From NCBI GenBank assembly GCA_938007945.1, contig CALLME010000172.1:1-5666 (forward strand): a DNA stretch of 5,666 nucleotides. The letters run 5' to 3'. The notes below the pieces were generated by a model. It did not search any database. It saw only the letters and a program-made list of their open reading frames with translations, and was not told the origin of the DNA. Positions 1-5,666 of this stretch are shown here, piece by piece. The DNA comes from an uncultured Caulobacterales bacterium (GTDB taxonomy: Bacteria > Pseudomonadota > Alphaproteobacteria > Caulobacterales > Maricaulaceae). A program made the position numbers and the translations under genes. The stretch's first letter is position 1. The number at the start of each line of letters is the position of its first letter.

Positions 1-657
1 CTTCTTGGCAAGCGCAAAGGCTTCCCTAATGAGCTTTCTGTTCCGCACCGTCCAGCGGTCGTGATGATTGGCGCGTCTATGCTTTGGGTGGGTTGGTTCG
101 GCTTTAATGGCGGTTCGCAACTTGCCGCTGACGGCGGCGCAGGTATGGCGCTTCTCGTGACACATATCGCCGCCTCTATGGGCACGCTAGTCTGGGTCGT
201 GATGGAAGCGATGAGCTCACGCAAGCCAACACTTGTGGGTGCCGCGACTGGTACCATTGCAGGGCTTGCCACAGTGACACCCGCCGCAGGCGTGCTCGGT
301 CCACAAGGGGCAATGCTCATGGGCCTCGCAGGCGGACTTGTCTGTTACGGCGCGGTCAACCTCATCCGTGTGCGTCTTAAAATTGATGATAGTCTTGATG
401 TTTTCGCCGTTCACGGTGTTGGCGGTATTTTGGGCATCTTGCTTTTGCCTTTCCTCTCAGCCACAGCACTAGGCGGGACAGGTGATGGTGATTTCATGAC
501 GCAGCTGATTGGCACAGGCGCGGTTGTCGCGTGGTCAGCCATTGCCTCCTTTGTCATCCTGATGGGTCTAAAAGTCACGTTCGGCCTACGTGTTGATGAA
601 GAGCAAGAATATGAAGGCCTCGATATCAGCCTTCACGGCGAAAGCGCTTATAATTGA
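1..657 (+). CDS. amt: Ammonium transporter (Amt/MEP/Rh family), C-terminal part, 5' end outside window
   Basis: The frame is open from base 1 to the TGA at 655-657, giving 218 residues of the C-terminal half of an Amt channel, an inner-membrane trimer that conducts ammonium. Visible family marks are LGKRKGF at the start, GWFGFN followed by a small-residue stretch with Gly/Ser, the GxxAGLATVTPAAG segment, and DVFAVHGVGG. The His in that last motif (codon 412-414) corresponds to the second of the twin pore histidines of E. coli AmtB; the first lies upstream of the window. Several hydrophobic helices follow one another. The cytoplasmic tail GLRVDEEQEYEGLD...HGESAYN closely resembles the AmtB tail that contacts the PII protein GlnK, so control by PII is likely, and a glnK gene may lie upstream (inference). 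The GTG/ATG codons at 61-66 are internal and not the start. A strong terminator follows 22 bp after the stop. Confidence 0.95.
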   Translation, partial: LLGKRKGFPNELSVPHRPAVVMIGASMLWVGWFGFNGGSQLAADGGAGMALLVTHIAASMGTLVWVVMEAMSSRKPTLVGAATGTIAGLATVTPAAGVLGPQGAMLMGLAGGLVCYGAVNLIRVRLKIDDSLDVFAVHGVGGILGILLLPFLSATALGGTGDGDFMTQLIGTGAVVAWSAIASFVILMGLKVTFGLRVDEEQEYEGLDISLHGESAYN

Positions 658-679
658 GCGTCGCGAAAACGATTTCATT

Positions 680-705
680 AGGCTCCCATATGGGAGCCTT
701 TTTTT
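680..705 (+). terminator. Rho-independent terminator of amt
   Basis: A perfect 20-bp palindrome at 680-699 (AGGCTCC CATATG GGAGCCT) can fold into a 7-8 bp GC-rich stem with a small loop. The final two T of the stem run into an unbroken series of T ending at 705. It lies 22 bp after the amt stop codon and separates amt from the downstream regulator gene. The T run is only on the + side of the stem, so it should act mainly on + strand transcripts. Confidence 0.92.
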
Positions 706-730
706 ATGAAAGGTCTGTAAAACAGGGTTG

Positions 731-759
731 TTGACGAGTTAGGAATATTTACCTATTAA
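731..759 (+). promoter_or_regulatory. Candidate sigma-70-type promoter of the S24 regulator gene
   Basis: TTGACG at 731-736 matches the -35 consensus in five of six positions. After a 17-bp spacer, TATTAA at 754-759 matches the -10 consensus in four of six. The element lies between the amt terminator and the ribosome binding site AAGGA (775-779), as expected for an independent promoter. The -10 sits inside a perfect 10-bp palindrome, which suggests repression by promoter occlusion. This is a motif reading by eye, not an experimental start site. Confidence 0.45.
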
Positions 760-775
760 TAGATTTAAGTAAATA
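746..775. promoter_or_regulatory. Candidate operator: nested palindromes before the S24 regulator gene
   Basis: Two symmetric elements overlap here. The outer inverted repeat is TATTTAC (746-752) and GTAAATA (769-775), perfect 7-bp arms with a 16-bp gap, so the arms are about 23 bp apart centre to centre, roughly two helical turns. Inside it lies the perfect 10-bp palindrome CTATTAATAG (753-762). The two are not concentric (centres near 760.5 and 757.5). The inner one covers the candidate -10 box, and the outer right arm touches the ribosome binding site. LexA/CI-type repressors commonly bind such sites in their own promoter, so autoregulation is a reasonable inference. AT-rich DNA can form short palindromes by chance. 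Confidence 0.4.
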
Positions 776-786
776 AGGACATCTTT

Positions 787-1413
787 ATGTTTACGCATAC
801 AGAAATTTGGACGGCGCTTGACCGTTTGGCTGAAAGCGTTTCAACAAGCCCGTCTGGACTGGCGCGCGAAGCAGGGCTCGACCCGACGAGCTTTAACCGC
901 TCAAAACGCCATTCGGGCGCAGGTAAACCGCGTTGGCCCTCCACGGAAAGCCTGTCCAAAGTGCTAAACGTCGTGAATATGAGCTTTGAAGATTTCGCCG
1001 CGCTCGCGGGCAATACACGCGGGCAGGGAGCGTCTGTCCCTGTCATTGGCCTCGCCCAAGCGGGTGATATGGGGTTTTTCGATGATAGCGGCTACCCCGT
1101 CGGCTCAGGTTGGGACGAGGTCCGTATGCCAGGCCTGTCTGATGAGAATTGCTACGCGCTAGAAATTGTCGGCGACAGCATGGCACCCGTTTACCGCGCA
1201 GGCGACCGTGTTGTTGTCGCGCCTAATCAAACCGTGCGGCGCGGTGACCGTGTGGTCGTCAAGACGGTTGACGGCGAGGTTATGGCTAAGGAATTGCATA
1301 GCCTTACCCAAAGAAAGGTCGGGCTGATTTCTCTCAATCCGGACTATGATGATCGCGAAATTGATCGCCGCGACGTGCAGTGGATAGCGCGTATCGTCTG
1401 GGCGTCGCAATAA
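787..1413 (+). CDS. LexA/CI-like transcriptional regulator with S24 peptidase domain
   Basis: This 208-residue protein has a helix-turn-helix N-terminus (about 5-75, with LAREAGLDPTSFNRSKR at 25-41 as the likely DNA-reading part) and a C-terminal LexA/signal-peptidase-fold domain (about 84-208). The S24 features are complete: a candidate self-cleavage bond Ala92-Gly93 in GLAQAGDMG, catalytic Ser131 in GDSMAPVYRAGD, and catalytic Lys168 in VMAKEL. The end, RIVWASQ, is typical of a chromosomal alphaproteobacterial family. Such proteins bind DNA as dimers and can lose repression by self-cleavage; whether this one responds to DNA damage is unknown. It is not LexA proper, since its HTH is XRE-like and it does not look like the SOS repressor. 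The ATG at 787 has AAGGA at 775-779 with 7-nt spacing. No phage genes lie nearby, so a prophage origin is not supported. Its targets are unknown, though autoregulation is plausible from the palindromes just upstream. Confidence 0.9.
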   Translation: MFTHTEIWTALDRLAESVSTSPSGLAREAGLDPTSFNRSKRHSGAGKPRWPSTESLSKVLNVVNMSFEDFAALAGNTRGQGASVPVIGLAQAGDMGFFDDSGYPVGSGWDEVRMPGLSDENCYALEIVGDSMAPVYRAGDRVVVAPNQTVRRGDRVVVKTVDGEVMAKELHSLTQRKVGLISLNPDYDDREIDRRDVQWIARIVWASQ

Positions 1414-1483
1414 AGATTGCACTTCGAAGAAAGCCTGCCTAGATAGACCCAAACAATTCAGCCTTATTGGCTAGGAGATAAGA

Positions 1484-1789
1484 ATGACGTTCCCGCAATC
1501 AATTTTACATTTTTTTGTTGTTAATGGTATTTCAGTTTTAATAGCACTGATTTTTATTCAGGTAATTTTGAGTTGGCTGTTAGCATTCAATATTATTAAT
1601 CTAAGAAATCAAATCGTCTCGCAAATTTACTATGGGATAGAAAAATTTTTAGGCCCTATTTATCGACCTATTCGAAATGTTTTGCCATCAATGGGCGGTC
1701 TTGATTTATCGCCTATCATTCTTTTATTTGCTCTCTACTGGCTAAGAGATTATGTTGTGAAGGGCGTACTTATTCCGATGTTTGGATAG
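1484..1789 (+). CDS. YggT family small membrane protein
   Basis: This 101-residue protein has two hydrophobic segments (about 11-38 and 74-99) joined by a loop carrying the family signature: GPIYRPIRNVLPSMGGLDLSPI at about 57-78, with its Arg-Pro-x-Arg, Leu-Pro and Leu-Asp-Leu-Ser-Pro parts. Length and two-helix layout fit the YggT family (DUF/PF02325), an inner-membrane protein linked in the literature to osmotic stress tolerance and cell division-related loci; its biochemical role is poorly defined. The ATG is preceded by AGGAG (1473-1477) with 6-nt spacing. It lies 70 bp after the S24 regulator on the same strand, with no terminator seen between them, so read-through is possible. Base composition is odd: by hand count the gene is about 33% GC, with about 29% G/C at third codon positions, far below its neighbours. 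The coding frame is intact and the conserved motif is preserved, so it looks functional. Confidence 0.9.
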   Translation: MTFPQSILHFFVVNGISVLIALIFIQVILSWLLAFNIINLRNQIVSQIYYGIEKFLGPIYRPIRNVLPSMGGLDLSPIILLFALYWLRDYVVKGVLIPMFG

Positions 1790-1866
1790 TGTAAGCGGTG
1801 CACAAACACACATTAAGCGAGAGTGATTGAGCATAGCTAAATTGCACAAGGCGTGTGTTTGCTGCC

Positions 1867-4167
1867 CTAATCGGGCCTTCCTTCGGAAGTCCCTAACGTC
1901 TCCAAAAAGAAATCGAGTATCTGACGATCCCGATGCGTCTGATTGGCTTCATTCCGAAAGCCATGCTTCTCGCCTGGATAGGTCATGACGCGCAGGTTCT
2001 GTTTCCCGCGCGCTTGCATCTCGCCCATGAGTTTGACTGAATGACGGAACACAACATTATCATCTGCCATGCCGTGAATGAGAAGCACAGGCTCTGTCAG
2101 CTCGTCAAGATAGGGAAAGACACTGCCTTTTTCATAGGCGTCTTTCGTGTAATTTGGATCACCCTCAACAGGGCTGCCGAGATAGCGTTCCGTATAGGCC
2201 GTATCATAAAGTGCCCAATCGGTCACGGGCGCGCCTGACACACCTGACGCGTAATGATCGGTTTGCGCAAGCATATGCAGCGCCATATAGCCGCCATAGC
2301 TCCAACCATAAACGCCCATTTTATCTGGGTCGACAAAGTCTTGGGATTTGAGCCACTCTGCGCCCACGCTTTGGTCTATCACTTCACTGCGGCCCATGGC
2401 GCGATAAAGCACATCTTCAAACGCCTTGCCGCGACCCGTTGCGCCGCGATTATCCATCATAAAGACGACAAAGCCGTGATGGGCGAGCATACGGGCAAAG
2501 TCTTTACGTCCCCACGCCTTGTTCACCCGCTGCACACCGGGTCCGCCGTAAACGAGGGTAATCGTTGGGCGCTTTTCACCTGCCTTGAGGTCGAGCGGTT
2601 TAAACAGCATATAGTCCATCATCTGCCCGTTAGCGGCTTTTATCTGACCATAGTCGGGCGTGATATGCGCGCTTAAAAATTTGCTGTAAGGATGGCTATT
2701 GTCCAAAGTATTTTCATTGAGCCAGGCGAGAGGTGTTCCGTCGGCTTTAAACGCACGCGTCTGAGTCGGGACATTATCAGACGAATAATAGCCAATATAA
2801 TTGGTGCAAGATTTATTAAACCGCGCGCTGTGATAGCCTTCGCCCTTTGAGATTTGAGTGGCTTCTCCGTTCTCCAGCAAGACTTTAAAAAGGTGCCGCT
2901 CAGTCGCGCTCTCGCGCCAACCTGTGACGTAAACAGTGTCATCACTTACGCAATTCACACCCGTGACGAGTAAGCCTTCTGGCGTGACAGCGCTTAACTC
3001 ACCTTCAGAGCTGACGCGGTAAAGACGATTGATGCCGTCGCGTTCACTTTGCCAAAGAAAGCTGCCGTCTCTTTGCGCGCGCAAGTTTGGCGCAGGAATA
3101 TTGAGCCATGTTGGGGAGGTTTCTGTAAAAAACACAGACGACTTACCTGTGCTCGGATTGATCTTGTAAAAGGTGTGCGTTTTATGATCGCGTGATAAAA
3201 TACCCGCATAAAGGCTACGTCCATCAAGGCTCCAATTCACACGCGTGAGATAAATATCAGGGTCATCGCCAATGTCCGCCCATACGGTTTCCCCGCCTTC
3301 GCGTGACACGACACCTAATTTAACAGTCGCATTATCTGTGCCGGCAAACGGATAGCGTTGGGAGACATTTTCAATGCCGTCTGCGCTGAACTCGATGCGG
3401 TTTTCAATCGCCACAGGGCTTTCATCAATTTGGGTATAGGCAATGCGTGAACTATCGGGGCTCACCCAATAACCCGTGGAGCGGTCAAGCTCTTCTTGCA
3501 CGACAAAGCTCGCCGTGGCGTTACGGATTAGGTCTGTCGCGCCGTCGGTGAGTTGACGCTCAAGACCTGTTTCAATCTCATTGATGAAAAGGTTATTGTC
3601 GCGCACATAGGTGACGTATTTTCCGTCGCGCGTCACTTTGGGATCTGTTTCAAAGCCTTTGGTCGCGGTGACTTGGCGCGACTTACGCGTGGACAAATCA
3701 TATAAATAGAGGTCGCCGCCCAGCGGGAACATAAGAAGTTGCTCGCCGACCCAGCTATAAGAGACAATGCCGCGCCCATATTCGCGCGCGCGCTCACGGC
3801 GGTTTTTCTCTTCCGCGGATAGCTCTTCTGGCGCGCCCAAAATATCGGTGGATGAGACAAGTAGGCGACCTTCACCTGTTTCCAAATCATAAGCCCAAAG
3901 GTCTTGTTGACGGGCGTCATCTTCGCGGCCTTGCAGCACAGTCACCATTTTTCCGTCTGGTGAAATGGCTGGCCGACGGAGTGATGATCCAGCGAGTGAG
4001 GGACTGGCGTTAATCCGCTCTGGTGTCAGCTTACCCGGGCCAGGGTCGCGCGTCAGATAAGATGTTTCAGTTTTCGGAGAGGGACTATCAGGCATAGGGG
4101 CTTTCGTGCAGGCCGTGAGCGCAAGCGTGGCGGCAGATAAAATGAAGGCGGATTTAAGCAGTGTCAT
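1867..4167 (-). CDS. S9 family serine peptidase, dipeptidyl peptidase IV-like, lipoprotein
   Basis: This 766-residue exopeptidase probably removes dipeptides from peptide N-termini at the cell envelope. The N-terminus is a lipoprotein signal with lipobox LTAC and Cys20 as the lipidated residue; residue +2 is Thr, which favours outer-membrane sorting. Residues about 50-500 form the beta-propeller (DPP4 N-terminal domain), with repeated SPDG/DLWAYD-type blades. The substrate N-terminus motif VQEELDRSTGYW places the paired Glu at 225-226. Residues about 510-766 form the alpha/beta hydrolase: oxyanion Tyr540 in VYGGPG, nucleophile Ser623 in GWSYGG, Asp702 in HGMADDNV, His735 in EKHGF, and YTERY at 658-662 matching the substrate-pocket tyrosines of human DPP4. 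All catalytic residues are present and the length is normal for the family. The start has AGGA 5 nt upstream. It follows the TPR gene by 74 bp on the same strand. DPP IV versus a close S9B relative with other specificity cannot be settled here. Confidence 0.94.
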   Translation of the reverse strand: MTLLKSAFILSAATLALTACTKAPMPDSPSPKTETSYLTRDPGPGKLTPERINASPSLAGSSLRRPAISPDGKMVTVLQGREDDARQQDLWAYDLETGEGRLLVSSTDILGAPEELSAEEKNRRERAREYGRGIVSYSWVGEQLLMFPLGGDLYLYDLSTRKSRQVTATKGFETDPKVTRDGKYVTYVRDNNLFINEIETGLERQLTDGATDLIRNATASFVVQEELDRSTGYWVSPDSSRIAYTQIDESPVAIENRIEFSADGIENVSQRYPFAGTDNATVKLGVVSREGGETVWADIGDDPDIYLTRVNWSLDGRSLYAGILSRDHKTHTFYKINPSTGKSSVFFTETSPTWLNIPAPNLRAQRDGSFLWQSERDGINRLYRVSSEGELSAVTPEGLLVTGVNCVSDDTVYVTGWRESATERHLFKVLLENGEATQISKGEGYHSARFNKSCTNYIGYYSSDNVPTQTRAFKADGTPLAWLNENTLDNSHPYSKFLSAHITPDYGQIKAANGQMMDYMLFKPLDLKAGEKRPTITLVYGGPGVQRVNKAWGRKDFARMLAHHGFVVFMMDNRGATGRGKAFEDVLYRAMGRSEVIDQSVGAEWLKSQDFVDPDKMGVYGWSYGGYMALHMLAQTDHYASGVSGAPVTDWALYDTAYTERYLGSPVEGDPNYTKDAYEKGSVFPYLDELTEPVLLIHGMADDNVVFRHSVKLMGEMQARGKQNLRVMTYPGEKHGFRNEANQTHRDRQILDFFLETLGTSEGRPD

Positions 4168-4241
4168 GGACGTCCTAAAGCAAGGGTGTCACATCTTTTA
4201 GCGTTTAAGGAGACGGACGCAAGCGTCGTAAAAGCGCAAGG

Positions 4242-4922
4242 CTAGTTCGCTGCTTTTTCCTGACGCAGGGCTTCGTTAATCTCGCCGCGCAAAAGAGCTG
4301 TTTCGACGATGGTCGGGTCTATGCGCAGAGAGGTTTCAACATCCATTTTGGCCGCGTCGAGCTTGCCAAGATGACGGCGCGCATCGGCACGGTAACGTAG
4401 CGCCCCCGCATGGTTCTTATCAAAGACGAGCACAGAAGTGAGGTCGGTTTCAGCGTAGTCATAATGCCCAAGGGCTGCATAGGCGCGGGCGCGGGCAATG
4501 CGCAAATCAATATGGCTTTCGACAAGCTCTAAGCCTTGGCTGGATGCGGCGTAAGCTTCCTTGGGTTCCGCCGCGAGGAGCCAGAAATTGGCAGATTCGG
4601 CGTAAAAATCAGCACGCATTTGCGGCGTGCCACCATCAGGTGATTTCGCGAGTTTGCTTAAGCGAAAAGCGGCTTCCTCAGTTTGGTCAAGCGCAAAAAG
4701 CGACATGGCTTCGCAGTGACGTGCACGCCGTCCGCCGCCCTCGGCTTTCCAAATCATCGCCTCTTCATAAGCTAGCTCTGGATCGTCTGCGATGCGCTCA
4801 AGGCAGGCTTTATGTTTTGTATCAAATTCCGAAGTCAGGTCTGCGCTATGAGCGAGATTCTGGCCTGCAAACATCGCAGCAGAGATTGTCAGAAAAGTCA
4901 GAGAATTTTTACGTCCTATCAT
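4242..4922 (-). CDS. Exported tetratricopeptide repeat (TPR) protein
   Basis: This 226-residue protein begins with a likely Sec signal peptide: basic Arg4-Lys5, a hydrophobic stretch at about 8-20, and probable cleavage near Ala27 (HSA-D; the -3 His is not ideal, so the exact site is uncertain). No lipobox is seen. The mature part is helical, with TPR units at about 70-95, 104-136, 139-170 and 173-204. The last two are clearest, with the G-x-Y/L-x-x-A core at 152-157 (GHYDYA) and 186-191 (GKLDAA), the second closing with IDP. TPRs bind other proteins, so a periplasmic adaptor role is likely; no catalytic motif is visible. Cys40 and Cys70 could form a disulfide in the periplasm (inference). 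The start ATG is preceded by a weak purine-rich site, AGAGAGA, 4 nt away. The gene lies directly upstream of the DPP IV-like peptidase on the same strand, which suggests co-expression. I do not recognise a named orthologue. Confidence 0.85.
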   Translation of the reverse strand: MIGRKNSLTFLTISAAMFAGQNLAHSADLTSEFDTKHKACLERIADDPELAYEEAMIWKAEGGGRRARHCEAMSLFALDQTEEAAFRLSKLAKSPDGGTPQMRADFYAESANFWLLAAEPKEAYAASSQGLELVESHIDLRIARARAYAALGHYDYAETDLTSVLVFDKNHAGALRYRADARRHLGKLDAAKMDVETSLRIDPTIVETALLRGEINEALRQEKAAN

Positions 4923-4995
4923 ATAGTCTCTCTATCGGGAGGGCTAAAGCGACGCAATGCAAGGCTCAGTTAAATTACAGTCAGAAAGCAGGGGG
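4923..4995. promoter_or_regulatory. Divergent intergenic region between TPR gene and SDR gene
   Basis: This 73-bp gap separates genes transcribed away from each other, so it should hold the promoters of both. I could not pick a convincing -35/-10 pair for either direction; TTAAAT at 4970-4975 is at best a weak -10 for the + strand. Purine-rich stretches occur near both ends: AGAGAGA on the - strand before the TPR gene, and AGGGGG directly against the SDR start. Placement here rests on gene arrangement, not on motifs. Confidence 0.35.
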
Positions 4996-5666
4996 ATGAC
5001 AACCGCACTGTTTTTTGGCGCAGGCTATACCGCGCTGCATCTTGCGCCGCATTTGCGTGCGCGGGGTATAAAGGTCTTCACCACAGTGCGCACAGGCGAG
5101 AAAAATGCGTTTCTGCGTCGGCGTGGGATTGAGCCGATAAAGTTTACAGGCGAGCTGAGCGCGGAGCTTAAGCAGGCTTTGTGGCGCGCGGATATTGTCC
5201 TGTCTTCTGTTCCGCCGTTTAAGGACGGCTCTGATCCGATTTTATCAGCCTTACCAAACCGTCTGAAAACGCTTGCGCCAAGGGTGAAATGGGTGGGCTA
5301 TCTATCGGCCACCTCTGTTTACGGCGACCGCAGTGGCCAATGGGCGTTTGAAGATGAGCTCTTGCGGCCAAGCACAGGGCGGGGTCGCGCGCGTGTTGAA
5401 GCGGAACTTGCCTGGCTCGAAACGGGTTGGCCTGTGCATGTTTTTCGATTGGCTGGGATTTATGGGTCGCGTATAGGGCGTCGTGCGAAGCAAAAGGTGA
5501 CGCGCAATCCGCTAAAACGGCTGCAGTCGGGTCGGGCGCGAGCTGTGGTAAAGGCAGGGCATCTCGTCAACCGTATTCATGTGGAAGATATTTGCAGCGC
5601 GCTTCTGGGGTCCTTGGATAATCCTAATCCCACACAAGTTTACAATGTAGCGGACGGCCATCCCGC
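4996..5666 (+). CDS. Atypical NAD(P)-binding SDR / NAD-dependent epimerase-like protein (YeeZ-like), 3' end outside window
   Basis: 223 complete codons are present with no stop, and the gene runs off the right edge. The N-terminus is a Rossmann beta-alpha-beta with the dinucleotide-binding motif GAGYTA (residues 8-13). Other marks are DIVLSSVPP (66-74), YLSATSVYGD (102-111), RLAGIYG (151-157) and NRIHVEDI (192-199), the order found in atypical extended SDRs such as E. coli YeeZ. The classical catalytic YxxxK appears absent: where alignment by eye would put it (about 129-133), both positions are Arg in RGRAR. Reductase or epimerase activity is therefore uncertain and the substrate unknown. The ATG at 4996 fits the usual start just before beta-1, but the G-rich Shine-Dalgarno-like run abuts it with almost no spacing. 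An in-frame ATG at 4957 would add 13 residues, with AGGG 13 nt before it. I prefer 4996. It is divergent from the TPR gene. Confidence 0.85.
   Translation, partial: MTTALFFGAGYTALHLAPHLRARGIKVFTTVRTGEKNAFLRRRGIEPIKFTGELSAELKQALWRADIVLSSVPPFKDGSDPILSALPNRLKTLAPRVKWVGYLSATSVYGDRSGQWAFEDELLRPSTGRGRARVEAELAWLETGWPVHVFRLAGIYGSRIGRRAKQKVTRNPLKRLQSGRARAVVKAGHLVNRIHVEDICSALLGSLDNPNPTQVYNVADGHP

Noticed and set aside
787..1413. Prophage repressor marking an integrated phage
   Set aside because: The protein is CI/LexA-like, but no integrase, Cro, structural or lysis gene, or attachment-site repeat is visible, and the flanks are housekeeping genes. The sequence matches a chromosomal alphaproteobacterial family better.
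1417..1445. Possible yggT promoter, TTGCAC with a 17-bp spacer to TAGATA
   Set aside because: The -35 is fair, but the -10 matches consensus at only about half its positions, so it is not reported as a feature.
1159..1452. 97-codon open frame on the - strand
   Set aside because: It is antisense to the S24 peptidase domain, where conserved catalytic residues fix the real frame on the + strand.
1460..1472. Small hairpin AGCC-TTATT-GGCT just before the yggT ribosome binding site
   Set aside because: A 4-bp stem is too short to claim a regulatory structure, and it does not enclose the AGGAG or the start codon.
2254..2676. 140-codon open frame on the + strand
   Set aside because: It lies wholly antisense to the hydrolase domain of the DPP IV-like gene, whose catalytic motifs prove the - strand frame. 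Its translation resembles no family I know and it has no convincing ribosome binding site.
4213..4230. Short stem GACG-CAAG-CGTC between the TPR and peptidase genes as a terminator
   Set aside because: The stem is only about 4-5 bp and no T run follows it on the - strand, so it cannot be supported as a terminator or attenuator.
4544..4999. 151-codon open frame on the + strand
   Set aside because: It is antisense to most of the TPR gene and runs across the divergent intergenic region. The TPR frame has a signal peptide and clear repeats, so this is a shadow.

Overview
The window looks like ordinary chromosomal DNA from an alphaproteobacterium. The evidence is the S24/LexA-like regulator, whose VIGLAQAG...GDSM...VMAKEL...RIVWASQ layout is typical of a family common in that class, together with an alphaproteobacterial-style YggT protein, a secreted DPP IV-type lipoprotein and an atypical SDR. 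A marine stalked or budding lineage such as Hyphomonadaceae/Maricaulales is my guess from general knowledge; it is not shown by the sequence. Most of the DNA is moderately GC-rich, with one clear exception at 1484-1789.

Layout, left to right: (1) the 3' part of an ammonium channel gene (amt, + strand, cut by the left edge), closed by a strong intrinsic terminator at 680-705. (2) A 208-residue LexA/CI-like autoproteolytic regulator (+), preceded by a promoter-like element containing palindromes that could be its own operator. (3) A small YggT-family membrane protein gene (+) that is strikingly AT-rich. (4) A convergent junction, then on the - strand a 766-residue DPP IV-like serine peptidase lipoprotein, with (5) a 226-residue exported TPR protein gene directly upstream on the same strand; the two may be co-transcribed. 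(6) A 73-bp divergent intergenic region, then on the + strand the 5' part of an atypical NAD(P)-binding SDR (YeeZ-like), cut by the right edge.

The genes do not form one obvious pathway. The TPR protein and the peptidase are both predicted to be exported and may act together in the cell envelope, in peptide breakdown. Ammonium uptake, the regulator, YggT and the SDR look like independent housekeeping units. There is no mobile element, prophage module, CRISPR array, tRNA or rRNA, and I found no convincing new multi-gene system. The points most worth a second look are the operator-like palindromes before the S24 regulator and the base-composition anomaly of the yggT-like gene.
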